A DNA stretch of 64,000 bases from NCBI RefSeq assembly GCF_008843165.1, contig NZ_CP044427.1, positions 2,170,001 to 2,234,000 on the forward strand. The letters are read 5' to 3'. The notes beneath the pieces were generated by a model, which made no database searches, was not told where the DNA came from, and was given only the letters and a program-made list of their open reading frames with translations. The translations under genes were made by a program, and so were the position numbers. This DNA comes from Ornithinimicrobium pratense (GTDB lineage: Bacteria > Actinomycetota > Actinomycetes > Actinomycetales > Dermatophilaceae). Of the stretch, positions 1-9,300 are shown one piece after another (the stretch's first letter is position 1; every line of letters begins with the position of its first letter).

Positions 1-410
1 CCGAGCCCGTCGAAGGCCTCCTCGACGGCCGGCTCCCAGGGACCGTCGCCGGTCTCGGTGCGCACCAGCCGCCCGGGGAGCAGTGTGCCGTGCTCGGCGT
101 CGTGCACCTGCCGGTCCGGCGCGGCATCCTCGGGCAGGGGGACGTGATCGGGCAGGGAGAGCACCTCCCCGGCCGGGGTGTTGGCCAGCCGCACGGGCGG
201 CACCATGAGCCGCCCCTGCAGGGGTGCGTGGCCGCCCGGCCAGCGAGTGCCGAGCAGCTCCCTGCGCCCACGGGTGGCCTCGCCGTCCCGCAGCGCGAAC
301 TCCAGGGCCGGGGCAAGCTCGGGCTCGGCCTGGGCGATCCGGCGCAGCAGGTAGCCGGGCACGATGCCGCAGCGTGCGTGGGGTCGATGGGTGCTGTGGG
401 TGCCCTCCAT
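1..410 (-). CDS. Protealysin-like M4 metalloprotease, 5' part only
   Basis: The gene reads leftward and runs off the window edge, so only the first ~136 residues are present. The start (MEGTHSTHRPHARCG) followed by IVPGYLLRRIA matches the short protealysin-type propeptide of M4 zinc proteases, which carries a conserved Cys near the N-terminus and is cleaved autocatalytically. The later stretch with LLPGRLVR and then AVEEAFDGLG resembles the join between propeptide and catalytic domain. The catalytic HEXXH motif would lie outside the window. No secretion signal is visible, as is usual for protealysins. ATG at 410 is the first convincing start; the ribosome site is weak. The family is inferred from motif resemblance. 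Confidence 0.72.
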   Translation of the reverse strand, partial: MEGTHSTHRPHARCGIVPGYLLRRIAQAEPELAPALEFALRDGEATRGRRELLGTRWPGGHAPLQGRLMVPPVRLANTPAGEVLSLPDHVPLPEDAAPDRQVHDAEHGTLLPGRLVRTETGDGPWEPAVEEAFDGL

Positions 411-449
411 GACCAGACTCTGCCACGCCCGGCCGACATACCTCTCGGA

Positions 450-629
450 TCAGTCGCCGAGCAGCTCGCAGACCGGCGGGATGACCCGGGTGCCATAGAG
501 CTCGATGGGGGACTGCGTGAGCTGGCTGTGCCGCATCGGCCGGCTGCCGGCACTTGAGGCCACAGCGGCCAGCTTCAGCGCCCGGGCGGTCGCGGCGATC
601 TTTTGCGCGAGGGTCTCCAGGGAGCCAAC
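450..629 (-). pseudogene. Luciferase-like monooxygenase C-terminal relic
   Basis: A leftward frame ends at the TGA at 452-450 and is closed upstream by an in-frame TAG at 632-630. It has no start codon and encodes about 59 residues. The end, with PMRHSQL, PIELYGTRV and PPVCELLGD, resembles the C-terminus of LLM-class flavin-dependent oxidoreductases (typically SIELYGT-V-P-VRE). The rest of that ~330-residue enzyme is missing; the 22-23 bp repeat array begins just beyond. This looks like the remnant of a deleted gene. The match is short, so the family is tentative. Confidence 0.5.
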
Positions 630-664
630 CTAAAGGCGCCCCATTCCCCCGGCTCTAGCCTCGC

Positions 665-838
665 ACCGGCGACATGCTTTGTCTCCACCGGCGACACGGT
701 CTGCCCGGGACACGGGATCACGGCGCGGGCCGTGTCGCCGGTCGGGGGCGAACCGCGTCGCCGGTCGGGGCAAACCGTGTCGCCGGTCGGGGGCAAACCG
801 CGTCGCCGGTCGGGGCGAACCGCGTCGCCGGTCGGGGA
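665..838. repeat. 22-23 bp repeat array with two orientations, abutting ffh
   Basis: Five head-to-tail copies of GTCGCCGGTCGGGG begin at 734, 757, 779, 802 and 824, so the period alternates 23, 22, 23, 22 bp. Two copies in the opposite orientation (ACCGGCGAC) begin at 665 and 687, 22 bp apart. Spacers alternate between GCAAACC and GCGAACC types. The last copy ends against the ffh stop codon at 841-839. The opposed orientations could let the transcript fold back. It may act as a terminator or as a REP-like element. Spacers are repeated rather than unique, so it is not a CRISPR. Confidence 0.8.
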
Positions 839-2488
839 CTACTTCTTGTCCTGGTCCCCCAGGAACTTCTCGAAGCCCGCCGGCAGCTTGAGGCCGGCGA
901 GATCGCCGCCCTGGCCGGAAGGCGTACCGGCCTCGTCCTGCCCCAGGGCTCCCGCGCCGAAGGCGCTCTCCAGTGAGGCCTCCCGGGCGGCCTGGGCCTT
1001 CTGCACTGCCTCCCGCTCCTGCTGCGCGCGCTTGGCCGGGTTGCCCGACTTGCCCTTTTTCTTCTGCGGGGTCTTGCTGCGCTTGCCGCCGGCGCCACCC
1101 ATCCCGGGCATCCCCGGCATCCCGGGCATCCCCGGCATCCCGCCCTTCTTCAGCTGGCGCATCATCTTCTGCGCCTCGGCGAAACGCTCGAGCAGCTGGT
1201 TGACCTCTGAGACCGAGACACCCGAACCCCGGGCGATGCGGGCCCGGCGCGAGCCGTTGATCTGCTTGGGGTGGTTGCGCTCGAAGGGAGTCATCGAGCG
1301 CACCATCGCCTCGACCCGGTCGAACTCCTTCTCGTCCAGGGAGTCCAGCTGGGCCCGCATCTGCTGCATCCCGGGCATCATCCCGAGCATCTGCTTCAGC
1401 GAGCCCATCCGCTTGATCGCCGACATCTGCTCAAGGAAGTCGTCGAAGGTGAAGTCCTCCTCGGAGAGGAACTTGCGGGTCATCTCCTGTGCCTGCACCC
1501 GGTCGAAGGCCTTCTCGGCCTGCTCAATCAAGGTCAGCACGTCACCCATGTCCAGGATGCGAGAGGCCATCCGGTCGGGGTGGAAGAGCTCGATGTCCTT
1601 CACGCCCTCGCCGGTGGAGGCGAACATGATCGGCTGTCCGGTCACCGTCGCGACCGACAGGGCCGCACCACCGCGGGCGTCACCGTCCAGCTTGGTCAGC
1701 ACCGAGCCGGTAATCCCCACGCCGTCTGCGAAGGCCTTGGCGGTCTCCACCGCCGCCTGCCCGATCATCGCGTCGATGACGAAGAGGACCTCGTGGGCGT
1801 TGGTCTCCAGCCGGATGTCGTGGGCCTGGCGCATGAGGTTGACATCCACGGCCAGCCGGCCGGCGGTGTCGATGATGACGACGTCGTGGCCCTTACGGCG
1901 AGCATCCTCGACACCGTCGACGGCGACGTCGACGGGGTCACCGAAGGAGCGGGTGCCCTCCCCAGACTCCAGGGCGGCGTCGTGGCCGAAGACGTTGCCA
2001 CGCTCGGGCGCGAACACTGCGACCCCGGCACGCTGCCCGACCACCTCGAGCTGGGTGACGGCGTTGGGCCGCTGCAGGTCTGCCGCGACCAGGAGGGGAG
2101 TATGCCCCTGGTCGGCCAGCCACCGGCCCAGCTTGCCGGCGAAGGTGGTCTTTCCCGACCCCTGCAGGCCCGCGAGCATGATGACCGTCGGCGGGGTCTT
2201 GGCCAGCGTGATCCGGCGGGTCTGCCCGCCCAGGATCGAGACCAACTCCTCGTTGACGATCTTGACGATCTGCTGCGCGGGGTTCAGCGCCTGGTGCACC
2301 TCGGCGCCGAGGCCCCGCTCCCGCACGGCACCGGTGAACTCCTTGACCACCGGCAGCGCGACGTCGGCGTCCAGCAACGCCATCCGGATGTCGCGGATGG
2401 TCGCGTTGAGGTCGGATTCGGTGACGGTGCCCTTGCGCTTGAGGTTCTTGAAGGTCAGCGCGAGACGGTCGGAGAGGGAGTTGAACAC
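839..2488 (-). CDS. ffh: Signal recognition particle GTPase Ffh
   Basis: Ffh binds the SRP RNA and signal sequences of nascent membrane proteins and docks with FtsY. The 549-residue product has the N domain (about 1-85), G domain with P-loop GLQGSGKTT (107-115), DTAGRL and TKLDGDARGG, then the methionine-rich M domain with MLGMMPGMQQM. After the M domain is a low-complexity tail with tandem MPG repeats and a lysine-rich stretch, longer than usual. The GTG start at 2488 gives the canonical MFNSLSDRL start; the frame stays open further upstream but that part has no family match. A TATCCT box six bases upstream suggests a leaderless mRNA. Confidence 0.96.
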   Translation of the reverse strand: MFNSLSDRLALTFKNLKRKGTVTESDLNATIRDIRMALLDADVALPVVKEFTGAVRERGLGAEVHQALNPAQQIVKIVNEELVSILGGQTRRITLAKTPPTVIMLAGLQGSGKTTFAGKLGRWLADQGHTPLLVAADLQRPNAVTQLEVVGQRAGVAVFAPERGNVFGHDAALESGEGTRSFGDPVDVAVDGVEDARRKGHDVVIIDTAGRLAVDVNLMRQAHDIRLETNAHEVLFVIDAMIGQAAVETAKAFADGVGITGSVLTKLDGDARGGAALSVATVTGQPIMFASTGEGVKDIELFHPDRMASRILDMGDVLTLIEQAEKAFDRVQAQEMTRKFLSEEDFTFDDFLEQMSAIKRMGSLKQMLGMMPGMQQMRAQLDSLDEKEFDRVEAMVRSMTPFERNHPKQINGSRRARIARGSGVSVSEVNQLLERFAEAQKMMRQLKKGGMPGMPGMPGMPGMGGAGGKRSKTPQKKKGKSGNPAKRAQQEREAVQKAQAAREASLESAFGAGALGQDEAGTPSGQGGDLAGLKLPAGFEKFLGDQDKK

Positions 2489-2494
2489 CCCGCA

Positions 2495-2504
2495 AGGATA
2501 CGTT
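2495..2504. promoter_or_regulatory. Overlapping divergent -10 elements (ffh / DUF2236)
   Basis: The 22-bp gap between the two GTG starts holds TATCCT on the minus strand (2500-2495) and TACGTT on the plus strand (2499-2504). Each lies exactly six bases before its start codon and they share the TA at 2499-2500. The arrangement predicts leaderless transcripts in both directions that compete for one RNA polymerase site. The boxes are read directly; promoter activity is inferred. Confidence 0.6.
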
Positions 2505-2510
2505 GGACCC

Positions 2511-3422
2511 GTGGCCGATCCCATTCGCACCGCCCGTCGCCGCCTCGCCGAAGCGCTCCGGGACCGGGTTGCCGGGCCCGACGCCGAGCGTCGGGCCCAC
2601 GCGATCTGGGTGGCTCCCGGCGAGCGCCGATTCGCCCCGGACGACCCGATCTGCCGGGTGCAGGGGCATGCCGGCATGTATGCCGGCGGCATCCGCGCCC
2701 TGCTCCTGCAGTCCCTGCACCCGCTTGCCATGGCCGGGATCGGTGAGCACTCCGGCTTCCGCGGTGACCCCTGGGGCCGGCTGCAGCGCACCAGCGAGTT
2801 CATCGCGATGACCACCTTCGGTCCCGTCGAGACGGCTGAGAAGATCCTGGATCGGATCAACAAGGTGCACACCACGGTCGTCGGCACGGCCCACGACGGC
2901 CGCCCCTACGACGCCACCGACCCGCACCTGCTGCGCTGGGTGCACGTTGCCGAGATCGACAGTTTCCTGCTCGCGCACCAGCGCTACTCCCGGACCCCGC
3001 TCACCCCTCCCGAGGCTGATCGGTATGTGGAGCAGGCCGCTTGGGCGGCGGGAAGGCTCGGCATCCCCGACCCCCCGCTCACGGTGGCCGAGCTGGAAAG
3101 TCAGCTGGCGTCATACCGGCCCGAGCTGGAGGCAACTCCCGGCGCCCTGGACGTCGCCCGCTTCCTGCTGCTCGAGCCGCCGCTGCCGGTCGCCGCCCGT
3201 CCGGGCTTCTGGCTGCTCGCCGCGGGGGCGGTGGAGATGCTGCCCGGCTACGCCCGCGAGCTGCTGAACCTGCGGCTGCCCGGGCCGCTGCGGGCCACGG
3301 ACAAGGTGGCGCTGCGGGTGCTCGCCCGACCGCTGGGTCGCGTCGGCACCGCAGCGGTCAGCTGGGCCATGTCCGACCCTCAGGAACCCCGCAACCGTCC
3401 TGACAACTCCGCCGGGGCCTGA
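2511..3422 (+). CDS. DUF2236 (MpaB/latex-clearing oxygenase-like) protein
   Basis: The 303-residue protein resembles the DUF2236 family, heme-binding oxygenase-like proteins related to rubber oxygenase Lcp and MpaB. Visible family hallmarks are GMYAGGIRALLLQSLHPLAMAG, FRGDPWGRLQRTSEF, and the helix with WVHVAEIDSFLLAHQRY. The GTG at 2511 follows a TACGTT box by six bases, so the mRNA is probably leaderless. It sits divergently between ffh and ftsY, where many actinobacteria carry ammonium transporter and PII genes. Its substrate is unknown. Confidence 0.85.
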   Translation: MADPIRTARRRLAEALRDRVAGPDAERRAHAIWVAPGERRFAPDDPICRVQGHAGMYAGGIRALLLQSLHPLAMAGIGEHSGFRGDPWGRLQRTSEFIAMTTFGPVETAEKILDRINKVHTTVVGTAHDGRPYDATDPHLLRWVHVAEIDSFLLAHQRYSRTPLTPPEADRYVEQAAWAAGRLGIPDPPLTVAELESQLASYRPELEATPGALDVARFLLLEPPLPVAARPGFWLLAAGAVEMLPGYARELLNLRLPGPLRATDKVALRVLARPLGRVGTAAVSWAMSDPQEPRNRPDNSAGA

Positions 3423-3461
3423 GAGGCGATCACCCCGGCCTGTCAGCCGACGCGTCTGCGG

Positions 3462-4682
3462 TCAGCTTGCGCGGCCGACGATGGCGTCGACGAAGGCCTC
3501 CGGGTCGAAGGGTGCGAGGTCGTCCGGGCCCTCACCCAGGCCGATGAGCTTGACGGGCACGCCCAGCTTGCGCTGGACGTTGACCACGATGCCACCCTTG
3601 GCGGTGCCGTCCAGCTTCGTCAGCACGATGCCCGTGATGGCGACCTCCTTGGCGAACTCCTCCGCCTGACGCATGCCGTTCTGACCGGTCGTCGCGTCGA
3701 GCACGAGCAGCACCTCGCCCACCGGGGCGAGCTTCTCGACCACCCGCTTGATCTTGCCCAGCTCATCCATCAGCCCGCGCTTGGTGTGCAGGCGCCCGGC
3801 GGTGTCGATGATCACCACGTCGGACTCCAGGTCGATGCCGGCCTTGACCGCCTCGTAGGCCACCGAGGCGGGGTCGGCCCCTTCCAGCTGGGAACGCACG
3901 GTGGGGACCCCGACCCGCTCGCCCCAGGTGCTGAGCTGGTCCGCGGCAGCGGCGCGGAAGGTGTCGGCCGCGCCGAAGAGGATGTCCTTGTCCTCAGCGA
4001 CGAGCACCCGGCCGAGCTTGCCGACGCTGGTGGTCTTGCCGGTGCCGTTGACGCCAACGACGAGGATGACGGCCGGGTGGTTCTCGGTCCGACTAGCAGC
4101 GATGCGCCGGTCCATCGTGGGGTCGACGAGCCGGAGCAGGTCGGTCCGCAGCCAGGAGCGCACCACCTCCGGGTCGGTGGTGCCCTCGATCTTGACCTGG
4201 GTGCGCAGGGCGTTGACCAGCTCGGTCGTCGCCTCCACGCCCAGGTCCGAGGCCAGCAGCGTGTCCTCGACGTCCTCCCAGTCGCTCTCGCTCAGCCCCT
4301 CGCGCGAGAGGAGGGCCAGCAGCACATGTCCCATGGCCGTGTTGGACCGGGCCAACCGGGCCCGCAGCCGCTGCAGGCGGCCCCGCGCGGAGGCGGGCCG
4401 CTCCAGCGCGGCGGCCTCCTCCAGCTCGATCTCCTGGGCGGCGACACCGCCGCGGTCCTGGACGTCGGCGGGGCGGTCCTCGAGAAGGACCTCACCGTCC
4501 CCGGGCTCCTGCCCCACCGGGTCGGTGCCGACGGCCGGCGGCCGATCCCGTTCCGCCCCCGGCGGCAGGGTCGTGCTGCGTCCGCCGCGGCCCCGCACCA
4601 GGGCCACCAGCAGAGCAAGCCCTGCGAGGACGACGATGGAGACGACGGCGAGGATCTCCCAGAGCTCATTGATCGGTCCCAC
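3462..4682 (-). CDS. ftsY: SRP receptor GTPase FtsY
   Basis: FtsY is the membrane receptor that receives the Ffh-ribosome complex and releases it by reciprocal GTP hydrolysis. The 406-residue protein begins with a membrane segment (about 7-29), as in other actinobacterial FtsY, followed by a low-complexity linker (30-105) and the NG domain. The P-loop GVNGTGKTT is at 210-218; later come DTAGRL, ATTGQNG and TKLDGTAKGG. The GTG at 4682 puts the membrane segment at the N-terminus; the frame continues upstream but into antisense repeat sequence. It ends convergently with the DUF2236 gene. Confidence 0.95.
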   Translation of the reverse strand: MGPINELWEILAVVSIVVLAGLALLVALVRGRGGRSTTLPPGAERDRPPAVGTDPVGQEPGDGEVLLEDRPADVQDRGGVAAQEIELEEAAALERPASARGRLQRLRARLARSNTAMGHVLLALLSREGLSESDWEDVEDTLLASDLGVEATTELVNALRTQVKIEGTTDPEVVRSWLRTDLLRLVDPTMDRRIAASRTENHPAVILVVGVNGTGKTTSVGKLGRVLVAEDKDILFGAADTFRAAAADQLSTWGERVGVPTVRSQLEGADPASVAYEAVKAGIDLESDVVIIDTAGRLHTKRGLMDELGKIKRVVEKLAPVGEVLLVLDATTGQNGMRQAEEFAKEVAITGIVLTKLDGTAKGGIVVNVQRKLGVPVKLIGLGEGPDDLAPFDPEAFVDAIVGRAS

Positions 4683-4740
4683 GGCGGACAGTCTTCCAGA
4701 CGCCCCGGAACCTCCCCGCATCGTGCGCCGTCCGACCCAC

Positions 4741-5334
4741 ATGAGACGGACCAGCACTGCCGCCCTCGCCCTCGCCGCCCTGCTCACCGTGGCCGCCTGC
4801 GGCACCGAGACCGGGACCCCCGACGCCGGTGGTGACGCACCCACCAGTACCGAGCAGGACACCATCTCCCCGGGTGACCCCGACGAGACCGGCGAGACCG
4901 GCGAGACCGGCGAGACCGGCGACCCAGGTGACAGCACCCGCGACCCAGGTGACAGCACGGGCGACCCGGGTGACAGCACGGGCGACCCGGGTGACGGCAC
5001 CGAGGACCCGGACGGCAAGGTGCTGGCCGACACCCGCGGGGACGGTCACTTCTTCATCGACAGCCTCGAGGTGCGGCAGGCCGAGTCTGACCCGGTGCAG
5101 CTCTTCCTCGACGTGGAAGGCAACGCCCCCACCCCCTGCCACACGGTCGCCTACGAGGTCCAGCAGGACGCGGACACCTTCCTGGTCCACCTCACCACGC
5201 TCGAGAAGGGCGAGATGAGGTGCACGCAGGTCCTGGTGCCCTACGACATCACGATCCCCCTGGGCGAGACGGACACCTTCCCCGTGACGATCGACGTCAA
5301 CGACGGGGAGCAGGTCCTCACCGTGAACGGCTGA
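4741..5334 (+). CDS. Secreted lipoprotein with acidic GET/GDST repeats
   Basis: A 197-residue lipoprotein. A signal peptide (RRTSTAALALAALLTVAAC) ends in a lipobox with Cys at about residue 20. Residues ~45-95 are low complexity, with three GET units followed by GDST/DPGDST units, probably an extended linker through the cell wall. The C-terminal ~95 residues form a compact beta-rich domain with two Cys (PTPCHTV and MRCTQV) that could form a disulfide. I do not recognise the domain. The gene is divergent from ftsY with 58 bp between. Confidence 0.8.
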   Translation: MRRTSTAALALAALLTVAACGTETGTPDAGGDAPTSTEQDTISPGDPDETGETGETGETGDPGDSTRDPGDSTGDPGDSTGDPGDGTEDPDGKVLADTRGDGHFFIDSLEVRQAESDPVQLFLDVEGNAPTPCHTVAYEVQQDADTFLVHLTTLEKGEMRCTQVLVPYDITIPLGETDTFPVTIDVNDGEQVLTVNG

Positions 5335-5369
5335 CCGGGCCCGTCGACCCACAGCCAGCTGCCCAGGGG

Positions 5370-5687
5370 TCAGCTGGCCGCCGGCAGATCCTCGTCCGAG
5401 GGGCCCGGCACAGGCCTGGAGGGGCGAGCGACGGCGTCCCGGCCCGGGGCGGGCCGTTCGGGCAGTCGCTCGCGCAGGGCCTGGCTCCGCTCGGCGGCGG
5501 TGCTTCCGAGCCGGGAGCCGCGCTCCCGCACCCTCTCCCCCGTCCGGCGGACGCCTGCGATCAGTTCCTCCCCCTCGGCGGTCCAGAACTCGCCACGTCC
5601 CTCTCGGCGCGCCTCGAGCATCACGAAGGCCACGACGCCGGCACCCAGGCTGACACAGATGATCATGGCGACGACGAGAGCGAGCAT
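5370..5687 (-). CDS. Small single-pass membrane protein
   Basis: The 105-residue product starts with one hydrophobic helix (MLALVVAMIICVSLGAGVVA). A charged, Arg/Glu-rich cytoplasmic part and a Pro-rich end follow. ATG at 5687 puts the helix at the N-terminus; an upstream in-frame ATG would add about 45 residues of poor quality. It follows the TPR-like gene in the same direction with a 159-bp gap that contains small inverted repeats (for example CCCTCGCGAGGG at 5805-5816). Function unknown. Confidence 0.6.
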   Translation of the reverse strand: MLALVVAMIICVSLGAGVVAFVMLEARREGRGEFWTAEGEELIAGVRRTGERVRERGSRLGSTAAERSQALRERLPERPAPGRDAVARPSRPVPGPSDEDLPAAS

Positions 5688-5846
5688 GGTCCCAGTGTGC
5701 CGCCCCCATCCCGCTGCACCCCAATCCCCCGGCGGCGTGTCCCGCGCTAGTTGAGCCTTGGTGAGCAGGCTCACACGCCAAGGCCGTGGGTGAGACCTGA
5801 CCTGCCCTCGCGAGGGGGTCATCCCTGCCAGCGGCCGGGCGCGGTT

Positions 5847-6389
5847 CTACCCCCCGGTGGCCGGGCGGTCCCGTGCCCGGCGGATCCGGGCCACGGTCTG
5901 CTGACTCGACGCCAAAACTCCCTCGGGCTCCCCCAGCTCCTGGCGCAGGCGCAGCGCTGCCACGGCCTGCTCCTCGGCTTGCGCCAGGCGCCCCTCGTCG
6001 AAGAGCGCCTTGGCCCGGTGCTGTCGCACGAAGGCCAGCATGCGCAGATCGGGGCCCCCGTCATCCCCCGACCGGGCGAAGACCTCCTCCGCGGCCGTCA
6101 GCAGCTCGTGCGCCTCGGCATACTCCGTGCGCCAGTGGTGGACGTGGGCGAGCCGGACGGCTGCGGCCGCCCACCCGGGGGCCATCGGCTCCTGGTCGGC
6201 CAGGGCGGCCTCACCGACCGTGAGCGCCCGGTCCAGCTCGCCGAGCATCCGCCAGAACGACACCGCGTGCGGGTCCTCCGGCGTCTCCTCCAGCCACTCC
6301 TGGGTGTCCTCCTCCGAGAGGAGCTCCTCACGCAGGGTCTCCTCGTCGATGATGTAGGCCGGGAACTCCCCGCCGCCGTAGACCTGCAT
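5847..6389 (-). CDS. TPR-like helical protein downstream of smc
   Basis: A 180-residue, mostly helical protein. Ala/Leu/Glu-rich helix pairs (for example WAAAAVRLAHVHHWRTEYAEAHELL and later EEQAVAALRLRQELGE) look like tetratricopeptide repeats. Its ATG overlaps the smc stop codon in TGATG, so it is translationally coupled to smc. It may assist chromosome segregation, but position is the only evidence for that. The stop is TAG-type at 5847. Confidence 0.7.
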   Translation of the reverse strand: MQVYGGGEFPAYIIDEETLREELLSEEDTQEWLEETPEDPHAVSFWRMLGELDRALTVGEAALADQEPMAPGWAAAAVRLAHVHHWRTEYAEAHELLTAAEEVFARSGDDGGPDLRMLAFVRQHRAKALFDEGRLAQAEEQAVAALRLRQELGEPEGVLASSQQTVARIRRARDRPATGG

Positions 6390-9300
6390 CAGGCTGGCTC
6401 CTTCGTGTGCTCCTGGTCCGTCTGCGGACGACCACCCTTCGGCGCGACGTCGCGCACCCGCTGGCTGACGAGGGTGGTGACGCCGTCCCCCTGCATGGAC
6501 ACGCCGTACAGCGCGTCGGCGATCTCCATAGTCCGCTTCTGGTGGGTGATGACGATCAGCTGGGAGGAGTCGCGCAGCTCCTCAAACAGAGTGATCAGCC
6601 GGCCCAGGTTGGTGTCATCGAGCGCCGCCTCGACCTCGTCCATGATGTAGAACGGGCTGGGCCGGGCCTTGAAGATGGCCACCAGCAGGGCGACCGCCGT
6701 CAGCGACCGTTCCCCGCCGGAGAGCAACGAGAGCCGCTTGATCTTCTTGCCCGGCGGCCGGGCCTCGACCTCGATGCCGGTCGTGAGCATGTTGCTGGGG
6801 TCGGTGAGGATGATCCGCCCCTCGCCTCCGGGGAAGAGCCGGGAGAAGACCCGCTCGAACTGCGCCGCCGTGTCGTGGAAGGCCTCGGTGAAGACCCGCT
6901 CCACCCGCTCGTCAACCTCCTTGACGATCTCCAGCAGGTCGGCCTTGCTGCGCCGCAGGTCCTCCACCTGCTCGGTGAGGAAGGTATGGCGTTCCTCCAG
7001 AGCGGCGAACTCCTCCAGGGCCAGCGGGTTCACCCGGCCCAGCTGGGCCAGGGCCCGCTCGGCCCGCCGCAGCCGTTTGTCCTGCTCCTCGCGGACGAAG
7101 GGCCGCGGCTCGGGGAAGTCCTCAGCGTCCGGGTCCTCGTCGGGGCCGGGGACGTGCGGCACGGGCAGCTGTGGGCCGTACTCCTCCACGAGGGTCTCGG
7201 GGTCGACGCCCAGCTCCTCCAGAGACCGCGCCTCGAGCGCCTCGATGCGGAGCCGGTGCTCGGCCCGGGCGATCTCGTCGGCGTGCACCGAGTCGGTGAG
7301 GTCGCGCAGTTCGTCGGCGAGGTTGCGGGCCCGGCTGCGCGCCACCGCCAGGGCCTGGTCGAGCTGGGTCTGCTCCGTCTGCGCCTGCTGCCGGGCGGTG
7401 GTCGCGGCGGCTAGCGCCTGCTCAGTGAGCCCCAGCACGTAGACCGCGCCCCGGCTCACGGCCTCGGCTGTGGCCCGCTCGTGGGCCCGTCGGGCCCGGC
7501 GCTGGGCCGCGCGCTGGCGGGCGGCGAGCTCGTTGCGGGCGGCGGACTCCAGGGTGTCGGCCCGTCCGGCGAGGGCCTTGGCCCGCTCCTCCTGGGTCCG
7601 CAGGGCCAGCCGCGCCTCGGTCTCGGCCGTGCGCGCCCGCGCGGCCGACTCCGCCAGCCGTTCCCGCTCGGAGGTGTCGGGGTCCTCGGTGCCCTCCTGG
7701 CTGGCCAGCACCTCGGCATCAGCCAGCCGCTGCTCCAGCTCGGCGAGCTCGGCCCTGGTGGTGGCCAGGCTCTGCTCGGCCGTGGTGATCGCGGCGGTGG
7801 TCCGCTCGTGCTCGGCCCGCGCCACGCGCGTGGCCTGTCCAAGCTGGGAGAGCTGCTCGGCGACCGCGGTCATCCGGGCGTCGGAGTCGTGCAGGTCGTC
7901 CAGGGCGGCCTCCGCCTCGGCGGCGGCCTCCTGCAGGGCCTCCCGGGCCCCGGCGAGGGAGAAGGTCGCCGCCTGCGCCCGCCGCTCCGCGGCCTGGACC
8001 CCCTCCTGCGCCTCGTCGAAGGCAGACTGCAGCTCCAGCAGGCTGGGGGCCGCGGCCGAGCCGCCGTGCACCCAGCCCGGACCGTAGACGTCGCCCTGGT
8101 CAGTCACGACGGTGACCCCCGGTGTGGAGCGCACCAGGACGGCCGCGTCCTGCCCGCCCGGGACCAGCGCGACCCGGTCCAACAGCCCGTGCACGGCCCT
8201 GGTCAGGGCCGGGTCGGGGGCAGTGACGACATCGGCGGCCCACACGGCATACCCAGGTAGGTCGGGCCATTCGGCCCGGGGCGTCTCTTGCGCCCCGTCG
8301 GCTAGCTCGGCCACCAGCATCCCCGCCCGCCCCTGGTCCTGCTCACGCAGCCAGCCCAGCGCCTGCTGCGCCGGCTCCAGACCTTCGACGACAAGGGCCT
8401 CCCCGGCCCAGCCGAGTGCAGCGGCGATCGCCGCCTCACGGCCCGGCTCCACGGTCAGCTCGCTGGTGACGGTGCCCCGGATGCCGCTCACCGCAGACCG
8501 GTCGGCGTCAAGCAACGCGCTGGCGCCGTCGGTGCGCCGCAGGGACAGCGCGAGCGCCTCGACCCGGGCCTGCAGGGCGCCCTGCTCACCCTGCGCCTCG
8601 CGCAGGTCGCTCTGCCAGCGCTGCACCTCGGCCTCGGCGCTCTCCCGCTTCTCCTCGGCGGCCTCATAGCGGGCGTCCAGTCCCTCCTCGCCCTCCTCCA
8701 CGTCCAGGACGGTGCCCTCCAGCGCGGCGAACTCCTGCTCGGCGGTGACCGCTCGCTCCTGGACGGCGGCGGCCGTCGCCTGCAGCCGGGCGATCTCGCC
8801 CTCGCCGGCCTCGATCCGGGAGCGGCGGGCTGCGACCTGACCGGCGAGCCGGGCCAGCCCCTCGCGACGGTCCGCCGCCGCGCGGGCGAGACGCTGGAGC
8901 CGGGCCTGCTCCTTGGCGTGCGCAGCTTCGGCCTGGCGACGCAGACCCTCGGCCTCCTCCAGGGCGACCGCGAGCTCGGCGACCTTGGCCAGCAGGGCGT
9001 TCTCCTCTTCGCGGACCTTCTCCGCCTGAGCAAGCAGCTGCTCGGGGTCGCGTCCGCCGGGGCGCCCGACCGCCTCGGCGCGCAGGTCCTCCTCCTCGGC
9101 ACCCAGCAGGCGCACCCGTTCGGCGGACAGGTCGCGCAGCGCGCGCAGCCGCTCCAGGAGCGAGGACAGGGAGTACCAATGGTCCTGCGCGACCTGCAGC
9201 GCGGGGGCTGACCGGGCCCGTTCGTCCTCCAGCTCGGCGACCTGGGCCTCGGCGGCCTGGACCGCGGCCTGCACCCGGGCGCGACGCTCGATGAGGGCCC

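Noticed and set aside
665..838. Repeat array considered as a CRISPR
   Set aside because: Spacers are only 8-9 bp and are themselves repeated, orientation changes within the array, and no cas gene is present.
603..2510. Long plus-strand open frame continuing upstream of the DUF2236 start
   Set aside because: It is antisense to ffh, and recognisable protein begins only at GTG 2511. High GC content makes such frames common.
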